A stretch of DNA of 64,000 nt, from assembly GCA_024998685.1 (NCBI GenBank), contig JACOEH010000005.1:1-64000 (forward strand), written 5' to 3'. The notes under the pieces were generated by a model, which saw only the letters and a list, made by a program, of their open reading frames with translations, was not told where the DNA came from and ran no database searches. Positions 23,965 to 31,945 of the stretch are shown here, piece after piece. Both the position numbers and the translations under genes were made by a program. The stretch comes from Nitrospira sp. (GTDB lineage Bacteria > Nitrospirota > Nitrospiria > Nitrospirales > Nitrospiraceae). How positions within the stretch are numbered: the first letter of the stretch is position 1; each line of letters opens with the position of its first letter.

Positions 23965-24630
23965 ATGAAACCAGAGTTCTTCGTATTTATAGATGAACGA
24001 TCCGAATCAGCAAGCAACCATAAGCGGATTATTGTGAGCTCAGTAGTTATCGAAGAAGATAACTGGAATGCTCACGGTTCAAGAGTTGGTTGCAGCCATC
24101 CCTATGAACATCTGTGCACGCTTTCAGAATTACTTGGTGAAGTAGATGGTTTTGGGGTGGTCACGTATGCAGACATTAAATACCTCGCCCGTCGGAATCA
24201 TTTTTCTGGTGATATTGGCCGGGTAGCACGGGACAACACTATTTGGTCGACCACCGTTTTGTCTGCCATATTCGCGGCAATGCGCCACCTGGAGAAGATT
24301 TCCCCATCAGGAATAATCAACGTATACTACGATCCGCAATCTCTTACAAAGAAACACTCCTTGGCCTTTAAAAAGCTAATACTGCAGTCGCCAGAAATAG
24401 CAAACGCCAAAATGGGAAGCGATTTTTCAATCAGAAATATCAGTTCAATTTCAAAGGCAGAACCTCCGGACTCAACAAATGCACTTCAGGAAGGAGTAGT
24501 GGTAGCTCACCATCTATGCAGTAACGCGACACAGATATTTTCTGGCAAGAATATGCCACGAATCTTTTGCGAGAACGCGAGCAACACCGTGCAAAATCAT
24601 CTTACTTTATGTGATGCCTTATCCCGTTAA
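23965..24630 (+). CDS. hypothetical protein, possibly DUF3800-like
   Basis: A 221-residue unrecognised protein. It opens MKPEFFVFIDERSES, which recalls the 'hydrophobic strand plus DE' opening of DUF3800 nuclease-like proteins. Later it has INVYYDPQSLTKKHSLAFKK and a C-terminal NALQEGVVVAHHL segment. It starts 14 bases after tacT on the same strand and precedes the broken gene at 24673. Family assignment is weak. Confidence 0.5.
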   Translation: MKPEFFVFIDERSESASNHKRIIVSSVVIEEDNWNAHGSRVGCSHPYEHLCTLSELLGEVDGFGVVTYADIKYLARRNHFSGDIGRVARDNTIWSTTVLSAIFAAMRHLEKISPSGIINVYYDPQSLTKKHSLAFKKLILQSPEIANAKMGSDFSIRNISSISKAEPPDSTNALQEGVVVAHHLCSNATQIFSGKNMPRIFCENASNTVQNHLTLCDALSR

Positions 24631-24672
24631 ACTGGTCACACGGTATGAAAACAATTTGCGCAGGGTGAAGCG

Positions 24673-25979
24673 ATGACTAACACCAAAAGTAGCCCCAATG
24701 ATGGTAGTTCTTTGCTGTTCCCCACGCGGCAATAAAGGCGTTGCTTGATGCTCGCGCCGACGCCGTTACCATTGGAGCCTATCTAAAACTAGCCGCTCAC
24801 ACTGAAGGTACAGGGCAATTCAGCTCTGCTAGTGTAACCGCTATACAAAACGCTGTTGGCGGCGGCAAAGACCGCTTTAACCGCAAGCGTGCTGCGGACG
24901 CCATTGCAAACCTCTGCACCATTCGAGCACCAATTCAGGCTGCTGAAACAACTCCGGCCGTTACTCCTACACCAACTATTCCGGTGCTGAAGGGAAAGAG
25001 GAAACAACGTTCCATCCCCACAACGGATTCGACGCCGGCACTTCCAACGCAGCCGCTCGTCTACACACGGGAGGCATGGCTAGAAGAGCGGGGTGGGGAG
25101 TTACCCGACGGTCCGATTGAACGAGGAAGAATCCGACATGTGTTACCGACTTTCGGGGAACCACTCGATAAACGAGTCTAGTTTGGAAGCGGCCTAGTAT
25201 TCGGAGATGGTGAAGATGGGATTTTTGCCAATCCGCTACAACAGCTCAAGAACCGTGGAAATGTGGCTGCTCGGCTGTTACTAGCCTTGTATGCTGGCCA
25301 AGACCTCGACCGCTGGTATGGAATCCCGCCTCATGGGTTCTCGTGGAACTCCTACAAGCTACAAGAGACGATATACGGACAATACCGCGTCCTGCGCGGT
25401 GAAAGTAATTCAATAGTAGGAGATCATGATCTGTTTGACCGCGTTGATAGTGGCAGAACGAATAATGATGCCTGCTTTACCGCTATCAAGGCTTTACTAT
25501 CGGCTGGCTTTGTCTACGAAATGGTTGCTCTCCTGAATCGCAACCCTATTCCCGCTAAATTCAGCAACGGAAATCCATACGGCAACATTCCTAATGACGC
25601 CGAAATTCTGTGTGATCTGGGAAGCCCAAGCCAGTTCGAGCCAGTCCAACCAGAAATTGAACAAGGGCTTGGGGTGGATTATCTGGACACGGTGAAAGCC
25701 TTACATTGGGAAGAGCACCCATACGATTATCTGGCCATTGTTCCAACCGGTAGCCAGGCCATGATCGCCGGCCTATATCGCCTCCGGTTCCGCGTCACGA
25801 ATCATGATAATGCTTTTATTGAAGTCGCCGAACGGACGCGTCTTGATGCAAACGCGACCGCGCTCAAAATGCTGAACTATATCCGTAAAACGAGGAATCT
25901 AGAACGTATAACTCGTACCCTTCAATCTTCTTCAATCCCTCTTCAATCTCCTTCAATGATCTTCAATAGCCCTCAATGA
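24673..25979 (+). pseudogene. unknown gene broken by a frameshift and an in-frame amber stop
   Basis: One gene in three pieces. It starts at 24673 (MTNTKSSPNDGSSLLFPT), loses frame near 24727 (a single missing base restores FPT-PAIKALLDARADAV), then reads to TAG at 25179-25181. The same frame continues without a break (FGSGLVFGDGEDGIF...) to 25979. The full product would be about 430 residues with a Pro/Thr-rich linker in the middle and a C-terminal domain with ARLLLALYAGQDLDRWYGI and YDYLAIVPTGSQAMIAG. I do not recognise the family. The 3' end contains a phased hexamer array. A sequencing error could explain the frameshift but not easily both lesions. Confidence 0.65.
25921..25977. repeat. 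six helically phased TTCAAT hexamers
   Basis: TTCAAT begins at 25921, 25931, 25942, 25952 and 25962, and a one-mismatch CTCAAT begins at 25972: spacings 10, 11, 10, 10, 10, about one DNA turn. The units between are variable but C/T-rich. It overlaps the last codons of the broken gene and faces the ImmA gene end. All copies lie on one face of the helix, as in iterons or arrays for cooperative binding proteins. Confidence 0.65.
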
Positions 25980-26159
25980 CAAGGCATGGGGAAGAGATTC
26001 CAAAGAGAAACCCCGTACCTTTCTGCAAGAGACGGTTCGTGAAGATGGTCAAGAAGAGAGTCGGAATTGTCGGTAGGGGCGAAAAAGGAAGAAGGTGAGC
26101 GGTAAAAAATCGGTAGAGGTCGCTATGGCACTGACTGGCGTAACTCGACTGTCGTTATA

Positions 26160-27035
26160 CTAATGACGGAAACGGGGGGTCCAGGATTCGATTAAATCTT
26201 CCTCCTCTTTTTCTACTTCCTCGTCAGGCAGCTCGATGTCGGAAAGGACAGTGAGTGTTTTGCCATAGCTGCCGAGCCCGACCACATCTTCTGTCACTTC
26301 AATATTCCGGTCGCAACTAAACCATTCCTGGAGATTGGCCGTGCCTTGGGTTCGTGCACCACGTTGAACTTTGTTTGAGTCCAGGTTCAGTTGGAACGTC
26401 GCTGAAGTGCGCGGAACTGGTTGTCCTTTCTTAAGCCAGGTGATGCCTTCGATTTCTTTAAAGGCGTCTGACATACAGCAATAATCGATTTTGTTGGCGG
26501 TGCTGACAACAATGGCCATCGGGTCGCCGGTACAGTCGATCACGCGGATGGCTGTTGCGAGTAGCGATGTGTTGCATGCATCGGCGAGTGATTCGATGGC
26601 AGCTAAGCCTGTGCCGGTGCGACGAAGTATGGGAAGAAAAAGGTGGCTAGGCATAAGGAAGCCGGCAGCAAAATGATCTGCTTCTACTTCATAACTATTG
26701 GAGGATGTAAACCCGGCATGTGATTCATGCACATTGCTTTTGCCTAGCACTGCATCGATATGTCCTGGAAGAAAGTAGTGGCCGAGTTCATGGCTGATGC
26801 TAAATCTTTGAAACGGGATGTTGTCGATATGTGTGGCGTAGCCGATGGCAAAGAAGTTCCCGACACGGATGAGCATTCCAGAAACGCCGGCACTGGAGGA
26901 AGGTTTTGGACGGATTTCGATTTTGCGGCCGCTGGCTATTGCAAAAGGGTCGATGGGCAAAGCATTGATCCCCAAGTCTCCAATGAGTTTTTCGGCAGCG
27001 CGTGTTGCAAAATGAAAGTCTTCGTCCTTCGGCAT
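26160..27035 (-). CDS. ImmA/IrrE-family metallopeptidase
   Basis: A 291-residue predicted cytoplasmic zinc protease of the COG2856 type. The active site is HELGH in ISHELGHYFLPGH, followed by NSYEVEADHFAAGFLMP, which gives the third metal ligand (Glu/Asp about 40 residues later). The C-terminal 100 residues are acidic. It starts on the base after the XRE stop (TAGATG), so the two genes are tightly coupled. Known ImmA-type proteins cleave the partner repressor to induce a mobile element or stress response. The likely target here is the adjacent XRE protein. Confidence 0.88.
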   Translation of the reverse strand: MPKDEDFHFATRAAEKLIGDLGINALPIDPFAIASGRKIEIRPKPSSSAGVSGMLIRVGNFFAIGYATHIDNIPFQRFSISHELGHYFLPGHIDAVLGKSNVHESHAGFTSSNSYEVEADHFAAGFLMPSHLFLPILRRTGTGLAAIESLADACNTSLLATAIRVIDCTGDPMAIVVSTANKIDYCCMSDAFKEIEGITWLKKGQPVPRTSATFQLNLDSNKVQRGARTQGTANLQEWFSCDRNIEVTEDVVGLGSYGKTLTVLSDIELPDEEVEKEEEDLIESWTPRFRH

Positions 27036-27377
27036 CTATTTCCCCTGCGACTTCTTTGCAAGCAGCTCGATGAGGTCATCGGCAAATTTGCGGTCGTCGC
27101 CGTGGAGCGCGTTGTAGTGCCGATGAAGCCTGTCAGCATCGGCCAGAGCGGTGAAGTCATCGACGCGACCGAGCAGGTAGTCGGTTGTGACATCGAGCGT
27201 GTCCGCGAGAAGACGCAAATTATCGAAGGATGGTTTCCGAGCACCGGTTTCAAAATGAGAAATCGCCGAAGGCTGAAGATCAGCGCGTTTGGCAAGCTCG
27301 CCTTGACTGAATCCTCGGTACTCTCTTGCACTGCGGAGACGGTCCGGAAACATTTCTGATGGGCTTGATTGTGGCAT
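27036..27377 (-). CDS. XRE-family transcriptional regulator
   Basis: A 113-residue DNA-binding protein with a helix-turn-helix at about 10-65 (RLRSAREYRGFSQGELAKRA, QPSAISHFETGARKPSFDNL) and a short alpha-helical tail. No ribosome site precedes the ATG at 27377, but a TATACT-like -10 box lies eight bases before it on the minus strand, so a leaderless message is possible. It is coupled to the ImmA gene and divergent from the ubiquitin-like operon, whose promoter overlaps its start. Confidence 0.88.
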   Translation of the reverse strand: MPQSSPSEMFPDRLRSAREYRGFSQGELAKRADLQPSAISHFETGARKPSFDNLRLLADTLDVTTDYLLGRVDDFTALADADRLHRHYNALHGDDRKFADDLIELLAKKSQGK

Positions 27378-27393
27378 GACGATTTAGTATAAT
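27365..27393 (+). promoter_or_regulatory. promoter of the ubiquitin-like operon, overlapping the XRE start
   Basis: TTGATT (27365-27370), 17-bp spacer, perfect TATAAT (27388-27393), pointing to the operon that starts at 27506. It overlaps the first codons and -10 region of the divergent XRE gene, so the XRE protein could control both directions. The leader to 27506 is about 105 bases. Confidence 0.6.
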
Positions 27394-27505
27394 TAAAGTT
27401 GACGGTTAGTGCATGGCCCAGCGAGGGCTTTTTATTTGGGTTTACGGTTGACGAATTCGTCTCATTGTAGATGACCATTTCACTATAAGCAAGGAGGAAG
27501 ATCAT

Positions 27506-27760
27506 ATGAAAGAAGATCACGAGAAGCAGTTCACCATTATCGTAAACGGCCGCGCCAAGGTTGTGACCGAAAGGAAACTGACCTATGCCCAGATCGTCGC
27601 ACTGGCTTTCGATAATCCACCGACAGGTGAGAACGTTGCCTTCACGATTACCTATAGGAAGGGTGAAGGGAACAAGCCGGAAGGGACGCTAGTGGAGGGC
27701 GAAACGGTCAAGATCAAGGAGGGCATGATCTTCAATGTCACAGCTACTAATAAATCGTAG
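27506..27760 (+). CDS. ubiquitin-like protein (multiubiquitin domain), single domain
   Basis: An 84-residue beta-grasp protein of the bacterial multiubiquitin family: KQFTIIVNGRAKVVTERKLT (first hairpin), YAQIVALAFDNPP (helix), NVAFTITYRKGEGNKPEGTL (strands) and the ending VKIKEGMIFNVTATNKS. Only one domain is present, whereas many relatives carry tandem copies. The C-terminus is not a Gly-Gly tail; it ends in Asn-Lys-Ser, so a trimming step or a different attachment chemistry would be needed if it is conjugated. A strong AAGGAGG site precedes it and it overlaps the E1-like gene. Confidence 0.85.
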   Translation: MKEDHEKQFTIIVNGRAKVVTERKLTYAQIVALAFDNPPTGENVAFTITYRKGEGNKPEGTLVEGETVKIKEGMIFNVTATNKS

Positions 27761-28913
27761 TCCTGATTTAAAACGGATTCGAGATGAGGGATATGATGTT
27801 CGGGTGAAAAGCGGGCATTTGGTGGTTGGAAACATTCCATATGTGAATGCCGCGAGAGAGATCAAGCGTGGCACGCTAGTTTCGAAACTGAATCTTGCAG
27901 GGGACGTGACGACGAGACCAGATACGCATGTGGCCTATTTTGCGGGTGAGTATCCTTGCAACAGAGATGGGTCAGAATTGGGGAAAATACGTCACGCCAG
28001 CGGACCACAGCAGCTCGCGGAAGGCCTTGTGGTGCAGCATTCTTTCTCGGCGAAGCCGTTAAGCGGCGGCTACCGCGATTATTATGACCAAATAACGACA
28101 TATGCGGCCATACTGTCAGGTCCTGCTGAAGCAATTGATCCGACCGTAACAGCCAAAGGCTTTCCGGTCGTTCAGGCAGAGGCAGATGAATGTGTCTTCA
28201 ACTATATCGATACAGCCTCAAGCCGAGCCGGTATCAGCATGGTTATGATGAAGCTGGAGATTCCAAAGATTGCGATCGTCGGCTTAGGGGGGACAGGTTC
28301 ATACGTATTGGACTTGGTTGCGAAAACCCCGGTTAGAGAGATCCATCTGTTTGATGGAGACAAGTTTTTGCAGCATAACGCATTCAGATCACCGGGAGCG
28401 GCATCTATCGAAGAGTTGCAGGAATCGCCAAAGAAGGTAATCTATTACAGGAATCGGTACATGAAGATGCGGCGCGGTATAGTAGCGCACGAATACCACA
28501 TCGACGCTACAACGGTTGAGCAACTCCGTGGCATGGATTTCGTATTCTTGTGCATTGATGGTGGAGCTGTGAAACGGCTCATCATCAAGAAATGTGAAGA
28601 ATTCGGTATTGGTTTTATAGATGTTGGCATGGGAGTTGAGCTTGTCGATGGCAGCCTCATAGGAATTCTGCGGGTCACCACGAGTACGGTTAAACAGCGC
28701 GACCATGTTGAAAAACGGGTGTCTTCTTTAGAGGGTGACGGCAATGACGACTATTCCAGGAATATACAGATCCCAGATCTAAACGCTTTGAACGCCACAT
28801 TAGCCGTTATTAAATGGAAAAAGCTGATGGGATTTTATCTCGATCTTGAGAACGAGCACCATAGCACCTATACAATCGATGGCAATACTGTGACGAATGA
28901 CGATCGACCATGA
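27735..28913 (+). CDS. DUF6791-ThiF fusion, E1-like activating enzyme
   Basis: 392 residues. Residues 1-165 form the DUF6791-type domain (LLINRSPDLKRIRDEGYDV; AYFAGEYPCNRDGSELGKIRH; YDQITTYAAILSGPAEAIDP). From about 178 comes a ThiF/E1 adenylation domain with the nucleotide loop IVGLGGTGSYVLDLV (around 182-190), HLFDGDKFLQHNAFR and FVFLCIDGG. Such proteins activate the C-terminus of a ubiquitin-like protein by adenylation. The gene overlaps the ubiquitin-like gene by 26 bases and DUF6527 by 4 bases. No separate E2 gene is present nearby; the DUF6791 half might supply that role (inference). Confidence 0.85.
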   Translation: MSQLLINRSPDLKRIRDEGYDVRVKSGHLVVGNIPYVNAAREIKRGTLVSKLNLAGDVTTRPDTHVAYFAGEYPCNRDGSELGKIRHASGPQQLAEGLVVQHSFSAKPLSGGYRDYYDQITTYAAILSGPAEAIDPTVTAKGFPVVQAEADECVFNYIDTASSRAGISMVMMKLEIPKIAIVGLGGTGSYVLDLVAKTPVREIHLFDGDKFLQHNAFRSPGAASIEELQESPKKVIYYRNRYMKMRRGIVAHEYHIDATTVEQLRGMDFVFLCIDGGAVKRLIIKKCEEFGIGFIDVGMGVELVDGSLIGILRVTTSTVKQRDHVEKRVSSLEGDGNDDYSRNIQIPDLNALNATLAVIKWKKLMGFYLDLENEHHSTYTIDGNTVTNDDRP

Positions 28914-29323
28914 AGCGAAGGACCGTACTGAAGCATGAATTTGTGGAGCACATCCCCAATAAACTGGAAGACGGGACGCTCTACGTGTGTAAGATATTCG
29001 GCACGGCGGCACACAAGTGTTGCTGTGGATGCGGCAAGGAAGTTATCACCCCAATCGGTCCTACAGATTGGCGGTTAAATTTCGAGGGAACGACAGTTTC
29101 TCTCCACCCGTCGATTGGAAACTGGAGCTTCGAGTGTCGGTCACACTACTGGATAAAGCGAAACAGGGTGATTTGGGTTTCTCAGTGGTCGAAAAGAGAG
29201 ATCGAAGCAGGCAGGTCCTATGAAAGAGCGGAGAAGGAGCAGTATTTCCAAACGGGGAAGGTTCCAACGGTGCCGTCGGATAGTCTCTGGAATAAGCTGA
29301 TGAAGTGGTTGTTTAACCAATAA
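28910..29323 (+). CDS. DUF6527 family protein of ubiquitin-like operons
   Basis: A 137-residue protein with a probable zinc site: H35, C37-C38-C39 and C41 in AAHKCCCGCGKEV, and C76/H79 in WSFECRSHYWI. Other family features are TPIGPTDWRLNFEGTTVSLH and RNRVIWVSQWS. DUF6527 proteins recur with multiubiquitin and ThiF genes in bacteria and have been suggested to process or transfer the ubiquitin-like protein, but the activity is not established. It is coupled to the E1-like gene by an ATGA overlap. Confidence 0.82.
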   Translation: MKRRTVLKHEFVEHIPNKLEDGTLYVCKIFGTAAHKCCCGCGKEVITPIGPTDWRLNFEGTTVSLHPSIGNWSFECRSHYWIKRNRVIWVSQWSKREIEAGRSYERAEKEQYFQTGKVPTVPSDSLWNKLMKWLFNQ

Positions 29324-29332
29324 GGAGGGCTT

Positions 29333-29569
29333 ATGTCGAAAAAGCGAGATATCCATGTAGTGCCGCATGATGACGGTTGGGCTACAAGAAAGGAAGGTGC
29401 CGAACGTGTAAGTTCCACCCACAGAACGCAGAATGCTGCCATTAATAGAGCAATAGGAGCAGCTAAGAAGGATGGTCTGGAGGTGGTCATTCACAGAAAG
29501 GATGGGTCAATCAGGGATAGCGATAGCTATGGTAACGATCCGAATCCGCCCAAGGACAGGAAGCACTAG
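29333..29569 (+). CDS. DUF2188-like small protein
   Basis: A 78-residue protein matching DUF2188: DIHVVPHDDGWATRKEGAER, then a helix AAINRAIGAAKKDGLEVVIH and RKDGSIRDSDSYGNDP. Members are stand-alone strand-strand-helix-strand proteins of unknown role, frequent in accessory islands. It starts 9 bases after DUF6527 with an AAGGAGG site, so it closes the ubiquitin-like operon. Confidence 0.75.
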   Translation: MSKKRDIHVVPHDDGWATRKEGAERVSSTHRTQNAAINRAIGAAKKDGLEVVIHRKDGSIRDSDSYGNDPNPPKDRKH

Positions 29570-29601
29570 ATCATCTTCAAATAACGTTTCTCAAAGAACA
29601 A

Positions 29602-29627
29602 ACCCGCAAGGCCAAAGCCATGCGGGT
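29602..29627. terminator. hairpin after the ubiquitin-like operon, terminator-like
   Basis: ACCCGCA (29602-29608) pairs with TGCGGGT (29621-29627), with an inner GGC/GCC pair in the loop. It lies 33 bases after the last gene of the operon. A T-rich tail is present only on the leftward side (TTGTTCTTT in the minus-strand RNA), so it best terminates transcription coming from the right. Confidence 0.45.
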
Positions 29628-29682
29628 ATGGCTAGTCAATACTCGCCCGACAGCATGATGACGTTGTTGCAGAAGTACAGTT

Positions 29683-30027
29683 TCACTTCCGGCAATGGGA
29701 AATCTGTATAGGTACAGATTGATCATACACAATGTGACCATTTCCATCGTCACAGGTGAGCAGGGCAGAGGAGTCGGAATTCACTTTGAGCGTCCAGACC
29801 TGGAACTCTTCCTGCAGCCACCGCGTTGACATGCGCTTGCGAAATTGCGATAGCAGCCAGTAGGCCCCCCTTGTTATGCCAGATATTGCGCCCCTTCCGT
29901 GTACAGCACTTTCCGGTTCAGGGAGTGCCGATACCCCGCCGATGGGGTATGTGAGGAGGCCAGGAACACGAAAATCCGTAGTCACTATGAGCTCGTAGAA
30001 GGTAGGCGCTTCGCACTGATATCGCAC
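29683..30027 (-). pseudogene. unknown protein remnant (no good start)
   Basis: Protein-like frame of about 114 residues (FYELIVTTDFRVPGLLTYPI; ITRGAYWLLSQFRKRM; VWTLKVNSDSSALLTCDDG) that I do not recognise. The frame stays open upstream to a TAG near 30104 with protein-like sequence (QAAASWGHFVFPKGYTSKT) but without a convincing start or ribosome site, so it looks like the C-terminal part of a truncated gene. The remainder of 29570-30212 holds only the hairpin at 29602-29627. Confidence 0.4.
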
Positions 30028-30212
30028 ATGCTGGGTTTTAGAAGTATAGCCCTTCGGAAAGACGAAATGCCCCCACGATGCAGCAGCTTGCAGCGCGGAA
30101 AGCTGCTCCTAAAGCGTTGGACTGTGGTATGCGGACAGCAGCCTGTAGATTCGGCAGTGCATGAGGGTAGGCCTAAACATAATCTGGCATCGGATAGAAG
30201 AGGGAGAAGGGC

Positions 30213-31607
30213 GTGATTCGACCGGTCGAAGTTCGACGAATCGACGAGAAGCTCTTCAACGCATTGGCAGCTCATTCGAGAAGCCCAGCCGCCGCCTATA
30301 TTAGCGAGGAGCTTGCCTGGTTCGCCAACGAAGACGAGACGGTTCTCGGCGTGCTTCTGCATGACCTCATAGACAACGATTACGTGGGAATTGTGCTCGC
30401 TCGAGATGAGGCTGGCCGATTTCGTGCCTTTGATCTAGAGGTGTCAATCGCCACCGCCGACGCAGCCGAGACTTGGATCGTGCGAGTGATTAAGTGGCAT
30501 ACTGGAATGGGTCTTCGCGTCTATCCACAGGGGAAACCGAACAAGACCCTCGACCTTTTCAGTTCAGTATTGCCCGCCGACAAACTCCATCCTGATTTCG
30601 TCCGCCTCTCGAACGATGCCTCTTTGATACCCGCTCGGACGATGATCCAGGAAATGATGCCCCACTTCTCTGACGTGGATGGGAACTTCGTAGAGCAGTT
30701 TCAGTCTTCAGGCTTCGATTCGCGCCTATGGGAACTCTACCTCTTCGCCTACATCAACGAGGAGCAACTATTCCTAGACCGAGATCATGCCGCTCCTGAC
30801 TTCTTGGTAACCAAGTACGGGAAGTCCGTCGCAATTGAGGCGGTCATCGTCGGCCGGCAAGATGACAATCCCCCGCGGTACTTCAAAACGCGCCGCGCTC
30901 CACAGACGCTGGCCGAAGTTCTAGAGGCTCAGGAACACAGAATCCCCGTCCGCTTTGGCAGTCCACTCTACTCAAAGCTGAGCAAGCGCTACTGGGAACT
31001 TCCACACGTTCAGGGCAAGTCCCTTGTTTTCGCAATCGCAGATTTCCATGACGATCAATCGATGCTGTGGACGTCTACTGCGCTGATGAACTACCTCTAC
31101 GGCGTTCGCCATGACTTCCACTATGACGATGCCGGTCAGCTGGTGATCTCTCCACTAAAGATTGAGACCCACAGAGTCGGAAGCAAAGAAATCCCCTCTG
31201 GCTACTTCTTCCAGCCCGATGCGGAACACGTCAGTGCAGTGCTCTTTTCCGCCACCGGAACGATCTCGAAGTTCAATCGCCTTGGGCGTCAAGCAGGTTT
31301 TGCTGCGGCGGATCATCTGATGGTGCGGGTTGGGACGTATCATGATCACGATCCGAACGCGGCGATGCCCAAGCGATTTCGCTACATCGTTGACGAAACC
31401 TGCAATGAGACGTGGGCAGAAGGCCTTTCGATGTTTCACAATCCTAACGCGGCCCATCCTGTTCCCGAAGAGCTATTTCCAACTATCGCACAGCATCACT
31501 TTCGAGATGGCCAGATCGTGAGCAGCATTCCTGCGTTTCATCCGTATAACTCACTTACACTCAACATCCGATTCACCAAGGATGGGAGATCCAAGGAACG
31601 CGCGTAA
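30213..31607 (+). CDS. putative PD-(D/E)XK-like nuclease, hypothetical
   Basis: A 464-residue cytoplasmic protein without a confident family match. The middle section has WELYLFAYINEEQLFLDRDH followed by APDFLVTKYGKSVAIEAVIV, which fits the restriction-enzyme fold pattern (acidic residue, PD, 10-15 residues, hydrophobic-E-x); the lysine of the canonical motif is not obvious. Conserved-looking blocks follow (LSKRYWELPHVQGKSLVFAI ... ISKFNRLGRQAGF). Proteins of this layout are common in defence islands. It sits alone between the ubiquitin-like operon and a RecB-like nuclease. Confidence 0.5.
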   Translation: MIRPVEVRRIDEKLFNALAAHSRSPAAAYISEELAWFANEDETVLGVLLHDLIDNDYVGIVLARDEAGRFRAFDLEVSIATADAAETWIVRVIKWHTGMGLRVYPQGKPNKTLDLFSSVLPADKLHPDFVRLSNDASLIPARTMIQEMMPHFSDVDGNFVEQFQSSGFDSRLWELYLFAYINEEQLFLDRDHAAPDFLVTKYGKSVAIEAVIVGRQDDNPPRYFKTRRAPQTLAEVLEAQEHRIPVRFGSPLYSKLSKRYWELPHVQGKSLVFAIADFHDDQSMLWTSTALMNYLYGVRHDFHYDDAGQLVISPLKIETHRVGSKEIPSGYFFQPDAEHVSAVLFSATGTISKFNRLGRQAGFAAADHLMVRVGTYHDHDPNAAMPKRFRYIVDETCNETWAEGLSMFHNPNAAHPVPEELFPTIAQHHFRDGQIVSSIPAFHPYNSLTLNIRFTKDGRSKERA

Positions 31608-31945
31608 CTGAACGTTAATCGTGCTGGGCAGAGTCATATTGAAACGGTTGAAAGAATCATTGTCTTTAGAGAATGGCCTGCTCCCATAACGTTCGCCAAT
31701 GATTTTTGCGACTCGAGTTTAAAGTTAGAGGTTCTGAAGATTAAAAAGTTATGCGATGTTAAACATGATAAAAGCCATTACCATGTTTAAGCATTTCAGC
31801 GGACAGAGAGTACAAACATGTGTGGCGGGCTCTGCCTCGATCTAAAATTCTAGCACTTCGCCCCGATTTTCACTTCCTACCTCTTGACAAGACCTCAGTT
31901 CCTCCCGTAATCGACTGAACTAATTTTCCGAGGATTGCCCTCTCC
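31608..31945. other. intergenic region with a weak promoter candidate
   Basis: No gene found; AT-rich in the middle. TTGACA (31884-31889) with an 18-bp spacer and TAATCG (31908-31913) is a weak sigma70-like candidate for the RecB-like nuclease gene. Confidence 0.35.

Noticed and set aside
25911-25980. CRISPR-like array
   Set aside because: The repeated unit is only 6 bases with 4-5 base gaps, so it cannot be a CRISPR; treated as phased short repeats.
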